Shown one piece after another: positions 8,911 to 17,067 of a DNA stretch of 64,000 nt. Source of the DNA: Kiloniella laminariae DSM 19542 (lineage in GTDB: Bacteria; Pseudomonadota; Alphaproteobacteria; Kiloniellales; Kiloniellaceae); the NCBI RefSeq assembly GCF_000374005.1, contig NZ_KB893171.1:1-64000 (forward strand), in the 5' to 3' direction. The notes beneath the pieces are model-generated. The model was not told the DNA's origin. It saw only the letters and a program-made list of their open reading frames with translations, and ran no database searches. The translations under genes and the position numbers were made by a program. Positions within the stretch are counted from its first letter, which is position 1. The number at the start of each line of letters is the position of its first letter.

Positions 8911-10824
8911 TCAGATATCTATAGAGAGGTCTGATTTTGGAAAACTACAACAGGGCAGAAAAAATCCGTTATCTATTTCTTCCTTGCTCAGACCCATCGC
9001 ATTTGGAGCCGTGATCGTACCATTAACCAGCTGTTGTTTACAGCTGCTGCATATGCCGCCTCGACAGCTGTAGGGGGCATCAATACCCGAAGCTTCGGCG
9101 ACAGTTAAAACCGACTGATTTCCTCTAATTTCGGTGGTAATGCCGCTTTTGATGAAGTGGATTTTATAGCTTTCCTCTCTTGCGTCCTCAGGGGGAGCGA
9201 GCGGTGTAATGGTGAAGCTTTCCTGTTCATACTGGTGGTCGGGAAGACCAAGTTTGCTCAAGTTCTCCTGCGTTGCTTTCATAAAGGTATCAGGCCCACA
9301 GACAAAAACACTCCGTTCCAGTAGATCGGGGCAGATTTCCATCAGTTTGTCCCGGGTGAGTCGCCCCTCAAAAATCTTGCAGTTATGAGACCTGTCCGGT
9401 TTTTCCTGACTGGTGTTGAAGGAGAGTTTCAGGCCCGGCGTTTGCCGTGCAAGGAGTACAAGCTCCTGCCAGGCGACGAGGTCACAGTTTTTGCGGGCGG
9501 AGTGGTGAAAGTGGATGTCAAAATCCAGCGCGTTGTCGGTAATGAAGCGGAGCATCGAGAGCATCGGTGTGATGCCGGATCCACCCGAGAGCAGCAGAAG
9601 TTGACGCGGTTGGTTCTCCTTCAGGTGAAATTGCCCCGACGGGCCCTGTGCCTCAAGAATTGATCCCGTTGCAAGATGGTCATGCAACCAGTTTGATACC
9701 TTGCCGCCTGCAACGCGTTTGACGGTGATTGTCAGGCTGTCCGGCCGACTTGGACTGGAGGATATGGTGTAGCAGCGACTGACCATTTTGCCATCAATCG
9801 GCACAAACAGGGTTAAAAATTGCCCGGCCTTATAGTCAAAGCGCTGTTGAGGGTCGGCGATAAACTTGAAGGTTTTGATATCGTGCGTTTCCTGGATGAT
9901 CTGGACGCAGCGCAGGAGGACCGGGGCCTTTTGAAAGTCCCGTGCGGCAGATGGTTTCATATGTTGGGTCAGGCGGCTTTTATTGGGGAGCCAGTTGTCG
10001 ATGTAAACAGGACGGGTTTTGGTTTTGAGCACTTCGACCGGGTCGCCAATGCGCAGGGAACCAGCGTTGAGCGGGATCATATTTTCGCCGAAGAGAACAT
10101 CCCGGCTGTTCTGGCGCTGGCGGTAACTTGTCAGGGTTCGCAGGGGTTCGAGGGTTTTGTCTGCAACATGAGCATGGGGATCAACTGTGGTGAAGACACA
10201 GCGGGCGCAGGCTTTCGGCAGCTCAAATTTTACATCACCAATGCGGATGAGAGACCAGCCATCCTCTGCAAAGGCTGGACTGCCGGAAACGGTGATGTTC
10301 GGCCGGAAGTTAGCCATGGAAACCGGGGCAGGAAGCCGATTGTTCAGATGAGCAAGAGAACTGTCCCCGATCAGCAGCAAGGGATAGCCATCGGCAAAGC
10401 TGACATCGCAATCAGGATGTTGCTTGATATATCTTTCACTTCGATCACCAAAATAGAGCAGACGCAAAGGTTCGCCCAGCACCTTGCTGATCCAGCTGTC
10501 GGCCTCTTCCCCGCAGATCTGGCCAATCAGTTCTGTACCCCAGACGGAAGTATCAAGATAGCTTTCGCTAAACCTGGAGGGATCGAGAATAAGATCCTTC
10601 ATATCTTCCTGGGTCAGTCTGAGCGCTGTGTCATGATAATGGCTCCGGATTGAAGTGATCTTGGGGTGGGTCCGCCCTGTTACAAAGGTGCCATCCGGTT
10701 TTGTGATCAGGTAGCGCCGGTCTCCGATCAAGCCCGAAGTCATGAGATCTGCCTGTTGAAGGCCAAGACCCGCTGTGGACTTTACGGGATAGATAATGAG
10801 ACTGCTGACAATTGCTGCTGACAT
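8911..10824 (-). CDS. MOSC domain fused to flavin reductase and 2Fe-2S ferredoxin domains
   Basis: A 637-residue three-part electron-transfer protein. Residues about 1-290 are a YcbX/mARC-like MOSC_N plus MOSC domain, starting IIYPVKSTAG. They contain ACARCVFTTVDPH near 205-217, where the second cysteine corresponds to the molybdenum cofactor ligand of mARC proteins. Residues about 300-540 are a ferredoxin-NADP-reductase module with RCYTISSS (FAD), GGSGITPM and CGPDTF (nucleotide). The C-terminus is a plant-type ferredoxin with cysteines about 587, 592, 595 and 625. This would let one chain carry electrons from NAD(P)H to a molybdenum site, probably to reduce N-hydroxylated compounds. Substrate is inference. 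The start chosen is ATG 10824; a GTG at 10872 adds 16 residues. Neither start has a good Shine-Dalgarno sequence. Confidence 0.88.
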   Translation of the reverse strand: MSAAIVSSLIIYPVKSTAGLGLQQADLMTSGLIGDRRYLITKPDGTFVTGRTHPKITSIRSHYHDTALRLTQEDMKDLILDPSRFSESYLDTSVWGTELIGQICGEEADSWISKVLGEPLRLLYFGDRSERYIKQHPDCDVSFADGYPLLLIGDSSLAHLNNRLPAPVSMANFRPNITVSGSPAFAEDGWSLIRIGDVKFELPKACARCVFTTVDPHAHVADKTLEPLRTLTSYRQRQNSRDVLFGENMIPLNAGSLRIGDPVEVLKTKTRPVYIDNWLPNKSRLTQHMKPSAARDFQKAPVLLRCVQIIQETHDIKTFKFIADPQQRFDYKAGQFLTLFVPIDGKMVSRCYTISSSPSRPDSLTITVKRVAGGKVSNWLHDHLATGSILEAQGPSGQFHLKENQPRQLLLLSGGSGITPMLSMLRFITDNALDFDIHFHHSARKNCDLVAWQELVLLARQTPGLKLSFNTSQEKPDRSHNCKIFEGRLTRDKLMEICPDLLERSVFVCGPDTFMKATQENLSKLGLPDHQYEQESFTITPLAPPEDAREESYKIHFIKSGITTEIRGNQSVLTVAEASGIDAPYSCRGGICSSCKQQLVNGTITAPNAMGLSKEEIDNGFFLPCCSFPKSDLSIDI

Positions 10825-10946
10825 GGGAAAACTCGAAGAAAAAGAAGGGGCGGGAGGGGAAGAATAACTCACAGAGATTAGTAAAACAGGGTTAATTTAT
10901 ATATGAGAGAGAAAATTCTAATTTACAGAGGATGAAGGGGGACATC

Positions 10947-11615
10947 CTAGAAAAGAACAGCCTGGACAGGTTCCGGGGCAAGACAGGCGGGGCCTTGGTT
11001 GCGCACGCTGTTCACATAAGGTGAAACAGCGGTTGCCTTCAAGCTGTTGATTGGGGGTGGTTTGAGTAAGCTGTGACCACCTTTGTAGAGCCAGTTGTCG
11101 TAATCTGCCCTTTGCAGAATTACCGGCATTCTGTGGTGGAGGTGGCAGATATCATGTCCGGCTTCGGTGGTCAGGATGGCACAAGATTGTACTTCGCTGC
11201 CATCTGCTCCAAGCCAGTCGTCCCAGATTCCGGCAAAAGCGAAGGGTGCATTGTCTGGACGAGAAATGTAATAGGGCTGTTTTCTCTCTTGTCCGTTTTG
11301 CCATTCATAAAAACCATTGGCGGGGATCAGACATCGGCGACCACGAAAGGGCCCCTTGAAAGCAGGCTTTTCGTTTACTGTTTCACTGCGGGCATTGTGG
11401 ATGGGTTTGTTGATATCGGGTTCTTTGACCCAGTTGGGAATCAGACCCCAGCGGTGCAGCGTGAAGTGCTTGCGGCCGTTCCTGCCCAGCACGACCACAG
11501 CAACGGGTTGTGTTGGGCAGATGTTATAACGGTCTTCCAGATTTGGCCGTTCCGGAAAGCCCATCAGCTCGCTCAGATCAGCGATGGGGGTGGTCAGGGC
11601 AAAGCGTCCGCACAT
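10947..11615 (-). CDS. SRAP-domain protein (SOS response-associated, abasic-site shield)
   Basis: The YedK/HMCES family binds abasic sites in single-stranded DNA and forms a thiazolidine link through the N-terminal cysteine. The start MCGRF places Cys2 correctly after removal of Met. The other active-site residues are visible: Asn74 in HNARSE, Glu104 in NGFYEW, and the histidine in CHLHHRMPVIL. Its length of 222 residues is normal. It lies just upstream of the MOSC fusion on the same strand, with about 120 bases between, and downstream of the DDAH-like gene. No LexA box was identified by eye. Confidence 0.93.
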   Translation of the reverse strand: MCGRFALTTPIADLSELMGFPERPNLEDRYNICPTQPVAVVVLGRNGRKHFTLHRWGLIPNWVKEPDINKPIHNARSETVNEKPAFKGPFRGRRCLIPANGFYEWQNGQERKQPYYISRPDNAPFAFAGIWDDWLGADGSEVQSCAILTTEAGHDICHLHHRMPVILQRADYDNWLYKGGHSLLKPPPINSLKATAVSPYVNSVRNQGPACLAPEPVQAVLF

Positions 11616-11663
11616 GAATCAGGGATTTTCCTGTTAGATATGATTTTGCCCAGACTATCAGTT

Positions 11664-12479
11664 TTACCCCGGATTGAAAGCTACGGGATTGAAGCGCAAA
11701 GACATGCAGGAAGGGCCACCATCAACCAGTGCAGCCTGTTGGGTCGGAATCTCGGCGACATTGTAGCCGGCATTCCGCAAAAGCATGGCTGTCTTTGGAT
11801 GACCAGCAGATAACAAAACCGTATCATTGACACAAATGGCATTGGCAGCAGGTTCTTCGCCTCTGGGAACTTCGAGCACTGTCATGCCGGCAAAACAGGG
11901 AGAACCGGACAGGCGATAGGTTGCCAGCACTGCATTGGGACCGATCAGGCCGCAGTCGGTTTTGAAATGGAGAACTCCTTCAGGGGTGTTGATGGCGCGG
12001 GCTTCATAGCCCCATCGGGCAATTTTTTGCTTGAGTGTATCAAAACCAGCCTGATTGGTTCTGGCAGAAAGCCCAACAAGTACAGCGTCTTCTGTCACCA
12101 GAATATCACCACCATCAACATAGCCTTCATCCTCGCCGATGCGTTGGATGTCTTCGTAATAGGACAGGAGAACCTTGTGCATGACCTCGGCTTCACCCGT
12201 CCTGCTGGGGGCGCCGGGGCGGAGAATAACAGCACCTTCCGGAAAACAAAGGGCAGCATCTTCAACAAAAACGGAGTCAGGGAAATCTTCCAATGCCGGA
12301 TAGACATCCACTGTGACACCAGCCTGTTCGAGGGCAGCAACATAGGCGTGGTGATCCAGCACAAACTGTTCATGGCTGGGCGCACCACGGTCGTCTGCAC
12401 GAAGGCCGTTGATGACACTCCGGCTTGGTTCACGAGCGATGGCGCGGGTAAAACGGTGAGATAATCCGGTGCGGGACAT
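11664..12479 (-). CDS. Dimethylarginine dimethylaminohydrolase (DDAH)-like amidinotransferase-fold hydrolase
   Basis: A 271-residue enzyme of the guanidino-modifying superfamily. DDAH converts asymmetric dimethylarginine to citrulline and dimethylamine. Visible features are SRSVINGLR, FPDSVFVEDAAL, the YVDGGDIL motif, the catalytic histidine in LHFKTDCG (about 171) and the catalytic cysteine in GGPSCMSLRF (about 258). The start at 12479 is preceded by GAGG at five bases. A longer in-frame extension exists but has no family support. The neighbouring gene on the same strand is the SRAP protein. Activity on other guanidino compounds is possible. Confidence 0.85.
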   Translation of the reverse strand: MSRTGLSHRFTRAIAREPSRSVINGLRADDRGAPSHEQFVLDHHAYVAALEQAGVTVDVYPALEDFPDSVFVEDAALCFPEGAVILRPGAPSRTGEAEVMHKVLLSYYEDIQRIGEDEGYVDGGDILVTEDAVLVGLSARTNQAGFDTLKQKIARWGYEARAINTPEGVLHFKTDCGLIGPNAVLATYRLSGSPCFAGMTVLEVPRGEEPAANAICVNDTVLLSAGHPKTAMLLRNAGYNVAEIPTQQAALVDGGPSCMSLRFNPVAFNPG

Positions 12480-12793
12480 GTGGACCTCGAAAAGCATAGA
12501 AAATGAACTGTTGTTCAATAAGCTAAACCGAAGGGTGTTTTTAGGCAATAGAAAAGCGCGCTGTGCGCAGGAAACGGGTAATAGTCGTTTGTAATGAAAA
12601 AGGCATAAGCTGAGAGATAGGTCCGTCATAGGGAGTCGTCTGAACTGTGGGTTTGCATAACTCTGCTGCTGCTTTATACCTAGCCTGGGGCAGGGACCAT
12701 TGGTGACGGATCTTTCCTTAATAAATATTCCTGTGATTTCGGCTGTATCAGAGCCTGATGGCTCTTATGAACGCCCTGTTTTGAGACTTGCAA

Positions 12794-13222
12794 ATGATTT
12801 TTGGCCTGTTTGGACGCAAAAAAGAAATTCATATGATTGATGACGGTCTGAGACGCTGCGGCGCTTTCAGCTCGTCTATTCCTGATGCCATCAAACTGAC
12901 ACTCTGGCGCTTGGCAAAAAATCGGGAGCTGTTACGGGAAGACAGTGAAGCCGTCCTGATCGACCTTGCGTCCTTCCTGACATATTGTTTCATGGGAGAG
13001 GAAGATTTTACTGCAGAAAATGGTGCCGAACTCTCGCAAAAAATGCACAAGCGCCTGGAAATGACCCAGGTTTTTGACGAGGGGATTGATGCCGAGATTG
13101 TTTTGCTTGCGCTCCATTCCGGGATTGCTCACGGGTCTACAGCAGGCAGGTTTTCGGCCGAAATTCCGGAGCGAGACATGGGAAAAGAGCAATCTGACTC
13201 AGTTTCGGATGACCAGAAATGA
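12794..13222 (+). CDS. Hypothetical helical protein
   Basis: A 142-residue protein that I do not recognise. After a short hydrophobic start (MIFGLFGRKK) it is predicted to be helical throughout, with FGRKKE, DGLRRCGAFSSSIPD, LIDLASFLTYCFMGEED and a hydrophilic C-terminus. The start at 12794 is ATG; a TTG lies two codons upstream. Its stop overlaps the start of the next small gene (ATGA), which indicates translational coupling. It faces away from the DDAH gene. No function is proposed. Confidence 0.65.
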   Translation: MIFGLFGRKKEIHMIDDGLRRCGAFSSSIPDAIKLTLWRLAKNRELLREDSEAVLIDLASFLTYCFMGEEDFTAENGAELSQKMHKRLEMTQVFDEGIDAEIVLLALHSGIAHGSTAGRFSAEIPERDMGKEQSDSVSDDQK

Positions 13223-13401
13223 TAACGCGTGCGGTATACTTTCTGGCCTGGATTTTTTTTATTCCCTTTATTCTCCTGCTCAACTTTGTTGAGGACAAAA
13301 TAACCACTCGGACTCGTAAGAGACAGGGGGCAATTGCGATGGATAAATCATCTGGATCCGACAATCAGCAGAGCCCTGATCAGGCCCGGGTAAAAAAATA
13401 G
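13219..13401 (+). CDS. Small single-pass membrane protein
   Basis: A 60-residue protein with one hydrophobic segment (AVYFLAWIFFIPFILLLNF, about residues 5-23) followed by a basic and then polar tail ending ARVKK. The inside-positive rule suggests the C-terminal tail is cytoplasmic. Its ATG overlaps the stop of the preceding gene by four bases, which supports it as real despite its size. The function is unknown. Confidence 0.55.
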   Translation: MITRAVYFLAWIFFIPFILLLNFVEDKITTRTRKRQGAIAMDKSSGSDNQQSPDQARVKK

Positions 13402-13473
13402 TTTTTTTTACTGCTCTTAAAGTAAGGATTGCCTAAAATGGGCTATCTGACTCAGCGACAAGGAATGTGAGCT

Positions 13474-14007
13474 ATTAGCGAGGGTTTTACAGAAGCGGAA
13501 AGGATCCGGTTCCACAATCTGCTTCAGGTGGCGGCTTTAAGCCCCTATGAAGGAGAGCGGGACAACGCACTTGCTGCTGCGCGACGGATCGCCGCCAAAC
13601 ATAACATGTCATTGGAGGAAGCTGCGGCTGGGGGAGCGGAACCTGAAGAGCCCAAGCAACCGCCAAAAGAACGTAAATCTTCTTATAGCATGTCTGCGAC
13701 AGAACGGGTTTTTGCCAATTCCCTGCATCTGATGGATACGCACCTGCAGGCAGAGAAGGCCCGTTACGAAGCGGCGTTGCGCGCTGCCTATGACAGAGGC
13801 TTGGCCAAGGATAACGAAGCACCCAAAAGTCTTGCCAGCCCGGTAAAGGTGCGTAGCAAAAAACCAAGAGGCATGAGCCCGCGGGTCCACGCCTCCATGC
13901 TGTTGAGAGAAACCCAGCTTTCCTTGCGTGAAATTTCGGGAATTACCGGGCTGGATATTTACCAGATTACCGCAATGAAGCTGAAGCTGCGTAAACCAGC
14001 TGCATAA
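13474..14007 (+). CDS. Unknown protein with DUF2786-like N-terminus, apparent ATT start
   Basis: About 177 residues. The N-terminal part (AERIRFHNLLQVAALS, then RDNALAAARRIAAKHNMSLEEA) resembles the DUF2786 pattern of an N-terminal helical repeat. The middle is basic and proline-rich. The C-terminus (RETQLSLREISGITGLDIYQITAMKLKLR) looks like a small helix-turn-helix. No ATG, GTG or TTG exists before residue 19. The open frame upstream ends at a stop at 13468, and ATT at 13474 is preceded by AAGGA nine bases away. The first conventional codon is GTG at 13528, which would cut into the conserved helix. The function is not known. Confidence 0.6.
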   Translation: MSEGFTEAERIRFHNLLQVAALSPYEGERDNALAAARRIAAKHNMSLEEAAAGGAEPEEPKQPPKERKSSYSMSATERVFANSLHLMDTHLQAEKARYEAALRAAYDRGLAKDNEAPKSLASPVKVRSKKPRGMSPRVHASMLLRETQLSLREISGITGLDIYQITAMKLKLRKPAA

Positions 14008-14078
14008 CTTTCCAGAAGGCGACACTTTTTGGGGGCGGGAGCCTTGCAGGTAGAGGCTGGCCATCAGTTTATTGTGTG

Positions 14079-14414
14079 TTATCGTGAGGACACGACCGGA
14101 TCAAGATGGTTGAGTTCGACATCATTGAACAAGGCACCCTGGCGATGATCGGGTGCCAGGTGGTTCTGGGCTTCTCCATCACGGAACTGGATACCTATTC
14201 CGTCCCAGGCGTGGCGGACGACAGTGCCGCTATAGCTACCCAGACTGCTGAGTTTCAGATCGACAACCGTTCCGATGGGGGGTCTGCAGAATGTTTCAAG
14301 AAACAGGCCATTTCCAGACAGATTATGAACAGAACAAGGGTGCCAGGAGCCGTCCAGCCCCAGCGAAGCCCAATCGCCTGCTGAATATCTTTTGTACTGC
14401 CTGTTTTCGATCAT
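14079..14414 (-). CDS. PilZ-domain protein (c-di-GMP binding)
   Basis: A 111-residue single PilZ domain. The two c-di-GMP-binding signatures are present: R-x-x-x-R at residues 5-9 (RQYKR) and N-x-S-x-x-G at 31-36 (NLSGNG). The hydrophobic barrel strands that follow (GLFLET, GTVVDLKL, GTVVRHAW, GIGIQF) are typical. PilZ proteins couple the second messenger c-di-GMP to motility or exopolysaccharide. No partner domain or diguanylate cyclase is adjacent. It converges with the preceding gene. Confidence 0.85.
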   Translation of the reverse strand: MIENRQYKRYSAGDWASLGLDGSWHPCSVHNLSGNGLFLETFCRPPIGTVVDLKLSSLGSYSGTVVRHAWDGIGIQFRDGEAQNHLAPDHRQGALFNDVELNHLDPVVSSR

Positions 14415-14648
14415 TGACTAAACTTGCACCCATTACACATGTCTGTGATTCTAAAGAAAAAGTCTTACCAATTCCTTTCAAATTTTAGGCAAATATCAGG
14501 GGATGACTTTTGTGGGTTCATGCTGGAGAAAATTAAAAAATATCACAAACAACCTGCAGTTTTGTTTCATAACTTTTTGACCTTGACCTCTGGCGCTGCT
14601 TGAGTTGAGTTGTCTGTGTTTGTTGAGGCTTCAAGAAGGATTATTGTT

Positions 14649-15287
14649 ATGTACAGGCTGCATTATTATCCGGGGAACGCCAATCTTGCTCCTCACATGC
14701 TTATGGAAGAGATGGGCGTTGAGTATGAGCTGGTTTATGTGGACCGGAATGCTGGCGCGCATAAACAAGCGGCGTATTTGGCCCTGAATCCTTCCGGCAG
14801 AATTCCGGTTCTAGAAGATGGCGGGATGATTATTGCTGAAACAGCGGCGATCTGTTTGCATCTGGCTGATCGGCACATTGAGACACAAATGGTCCCGGAT
14901 ATTTCAACACCGGAACGCGCCAAGTTTTACCAATGGTTGATGTTTCTGACCAATACGATCCAGACAGAGTTTCTGGTCTATTATTATCCAGACCGTTATT
15001 CAACTGATCCGGAACATGCCACAGCGATTAAGGAGGCGGCCGAAGCCCGTCTGATCAGTTATTTCCACATCATTGAAGAGCAGCTCGCTAAAAAGGGACC
15101 TTTTATGATGGGACCTGCAATCTCACTTTTGGATTTTTACCTGCTCATGCTCTGTCGCTGGGGACGTTTCTTTACCCAAAAACTTGTGGATATGCCAAAT
15201 CTGGGGCGGCATATCGGCAATATGGTGTTGCGACCTTCGGTTATCCGTGCTTTCGAGCTTGAAGGCATCGATGCGCCTTTTGCCTAA
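14649..15287 (+). CDS. Glutathione S-transferase family protein
   Basis: A 212-residue GST with an N-terminal thioredoxin-like domain (MYRLHYYPGNANL, then NPSGRIPVLEDGGM with the conserved cis-proline, then ETAAICLHLADR) and an all-helical C-terminal domain. It conjugates or reduces small electrophiles with glutathione; the specific substrate cannot be read from sequence. The start at 14649 is preceded by AAGGA nine bases upstream. There are two other GST genes in the window (48880 and 57085), but they are not close copies. Confidence 0.88.
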   Translation: MYRLHYYPGNANLAPHMLMEEMGVEYELVYVDRNAGAHKQAAYLALNPSGRIPVLEDGGMIIAETAAICLHLADRHIETQMVPDISTPERAKFYQWLMFLTNTIQTEFLVYYYPDRYSTDPEHATAIKEAAEARLISYFHIIEEQLAKKGPFMMGPAISLLDFYLLMLCRWGRFFTQKLVDMPNLGRHIGNMVLRPSVIRAFELEGIDAPFA

Positions 15288-15602
15288 GTGATGAAGCGGC
15301 AAAGTTCAGATTGTTCCAGCTGTCGCGATGATCTGCTTTCGTTAACCCGAGCTTATCGTTCTGAGGATATAGTCCTGGGGACAGGTCAGGGAAGTGTTGA
15401 CGTTTTTGGTTCGTGGGAGGATTTTCTTTGCAATGTGGGTACAGCCGGAAGTCGATTGTCTCGAATAGGGATTTAATACCTTTCTGATGCCAAACATGTC
15501 GCTTGTGAAGAAGTAATGTCGCCCGGAGTGCTTTTTATCTGCATCTCCGTTTTTTCGGGAAATCTGGCTCACCAGCAGAGGCCCCGGCAGTGAAAGGTAA
15601 AG
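15288..15602. other. Non-coding gap of about 315 bases
   Basis: Between the GST and MFS transporter genes. Short open frames exist on both strands but lack start signals and family features. No repeat, terminator or convincing promoter was seen. Confidence 0.5.
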
Positions 15603-17030
15603 ATGATGTTTTCGGCTGTATCCAAATCCTGGGCATTATTTCTTGGGTTGGCTTTCCTGATGCTGGGCAATGGTTTGCAGAGCACGGTACTCAGTGTACG
15701 GGCCTCAATGGAAGGTTTTTCGACCGAAACCACCGGTTTTGTCATGGCCTGTTATTTTATTGGCTATTTTATGGGGTCGTTCGCCGCACCAAAGGCGCTG
15801 GAGACTGTCGGGCATGTTCGCGTCTTTGCTGCTCTGGCCTCCTTGTCCTCGACTTCAGCCCTTTTACACGCTGTCTTTATTGATCCCTATGTCTGGGGAG
15901 CAATGCGTTTTATTACCGGGTTTTGTTTTGCCGGGCTCTATATTGTTGCTGAAAGCTGGCTCAATCACAGCGCGACCAATGAGACGCGCGGGAAACTTCT
16001 ATCGATCTACATGGTGGTTCTCTATGGTTTTCTTGCCTTGGGACAGCTGTTGATCAACGTGTCAGATCCGGGAAGTTTTGTGCCGTTTGTCTTGATGTCT
16101 GTCCTGGTTTCGCTGGCTCTATTGCCGACAACAATGACGGCTGTTCAGGCCCCGGTATTTGAATCTCCGACACCGGTGAGCCTGAAACGTCTGTACCAGA
16201 TTTCCCCGCTTGGTTTTGCCTGTGCCTTTGGTGTCGGACTTGCTCAGGCCCAGATCTTTGGGATCGGGGCAATTTACGGGGGTAAACTGCAGATGACACC
16301 GCAGGATATCTCGTTTTTCATGGCGGCGATGTCTGTCGGGGGGATTGCGTTGCAGTGGCCCATTGGCAAGCTGTCAGATCGCTTTGATCGTCGACAGGTC
16401 CTGATTGTTGTCTCGGTCCTGGCTGCGATTGTCGGCTTGTCTCTTGTGCCGTTATCCGGTCCCCAGGCCAGCAGCCTGTTTTTGATCAGTGCCTTTATCT
16501 TTGGTGCCTTGTGCATGCCGCTTTACTCGCTAGCGATTGCCCATACCAATGATCACCTGGAAACCTCCGAGATTGTAGCTGCCACCAGCGGACTGATTGT
16601 TATCGGTGGTTTTGGCGCAATGATTGGTCCTCTGGTCAGTCCTTTGCTCATGGGGCGGTTTGGCCCGGATGCCTTTGTCTATTCACTCTCTTTCACCCTG
16701 CTGCTGATAGGCTTGTTTGGGATCTATCGTATGACCCGCAGAAGCTCTGTTCCGCTTGGCGATCAGGGTGATTATGTCGGCCTGCCAATGGAGGCTTCTT
16801 CCATGGTTGTTGCCATGACCCCTGAAGGGGAAGAGTGGTATGAAGAGGTGATTGCAGAAGCAGAAGCCGAAGCAACGACGGCAGCAAATCTGGCCGAAAG
16901 TATGGGCGTTGAAGTCGAGAGCCCGGATATGCTTGATGATGGTGCCGCGCTCTGGGCCCAAGAGGATGATGGAACAGAGGATGTTGATTCGGAAAATCCG
17001 GTTGAGAAAAAAACGGATCAAAGAATTTAA
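15603..17030 (+). CDS. MFS transporter (YcaD-like)
   Basis: A 475-residue membrane protein with twelve expected transmembrane helices in residues about 8-385 and a long acidic cytoplasmic tail (residues 390-475, rich in E and D). The pattern MLGNGLQSTVLSVR, FIGYFMGS, then GFCFAGLYIVAESWLN is typical of the YcaD/small-drug-type MFS subfamily. The substrate is unknown. A second ATG three bases downstream is equally possible as start. The acidic tail is unusual in length for the family. A strong hairpin sits immediately after the stop. Confidence 0.88.
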   Translation: MMFSAVSKSWALFLGLAFLMLGNGLQSTVLSVRASMEGFSTETTGFVMACYFIGYFMGSFAAPKALETVGHVRVFAALASLSSTSALLHAVFIDPYVWGAMRFITGFCFAGLYIVAESWLNHSATNETRGKLLSIYMVVLYGFLALGQLLINVSDPGSFVPFVLMSVLVSLALLPTTMTAVQAPVFESPTPVSLKRLYQISPLGFACAFGVGLAQAQIFGIGAIYGGKLQMTPQDISFFMAAMSVGGIALQWPIGKLSDRFDRRQVLIVVSVLAAIVGLSLVPLSGPQASSLFLISAFIFGALCMPLYSLAIAHTNDHLETSEIVAATSGLIVIGGFGAMIGPLVSPLLMGRFGPDAFVYSLSFTLLLIGLFGIYRMTRRSSVPLGDQGDYVGLPMEASSMVVAMTPEGEEWYEEVIAEAEAEATTAANLAESMGVEVESPDMLDDGAALWAQEDDGTEDVDSENPVEKKTDQRI

Positions 17031-17067
17031 TGAAAACAGGGTCTGAAATTTTCAGACCCTGTTTTCA
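17031..17067. terminator. Bidirectional terminator hairpin overlapping the recQ 3' end
   Basis: TGAAAACAGGGTCTGAAA (17031-17048) and its exact reverse complement at 17050-17067 form a perfect 18-base stem with a single-base centre. It follows the MFS stop directly, and on the other strand it encodes the last residues and stop of recQ. T-rich runs occur on both sides, so it can serve both convergent genes. Confidence 0.8.

Noticed and set aside
9820-10653. A long plus-strand frame of 277 residues inside the MOSC fusion gene
   Set aside because: It is a shadow of the well-supported minus-strand gene and shows no domain.
16852-17046. A 64-residue plus-strand frame ending in the same residues as RecQ
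   Set aside because: The shared ending results from the palindromic terminator; the frame lies inside the MFS gene.
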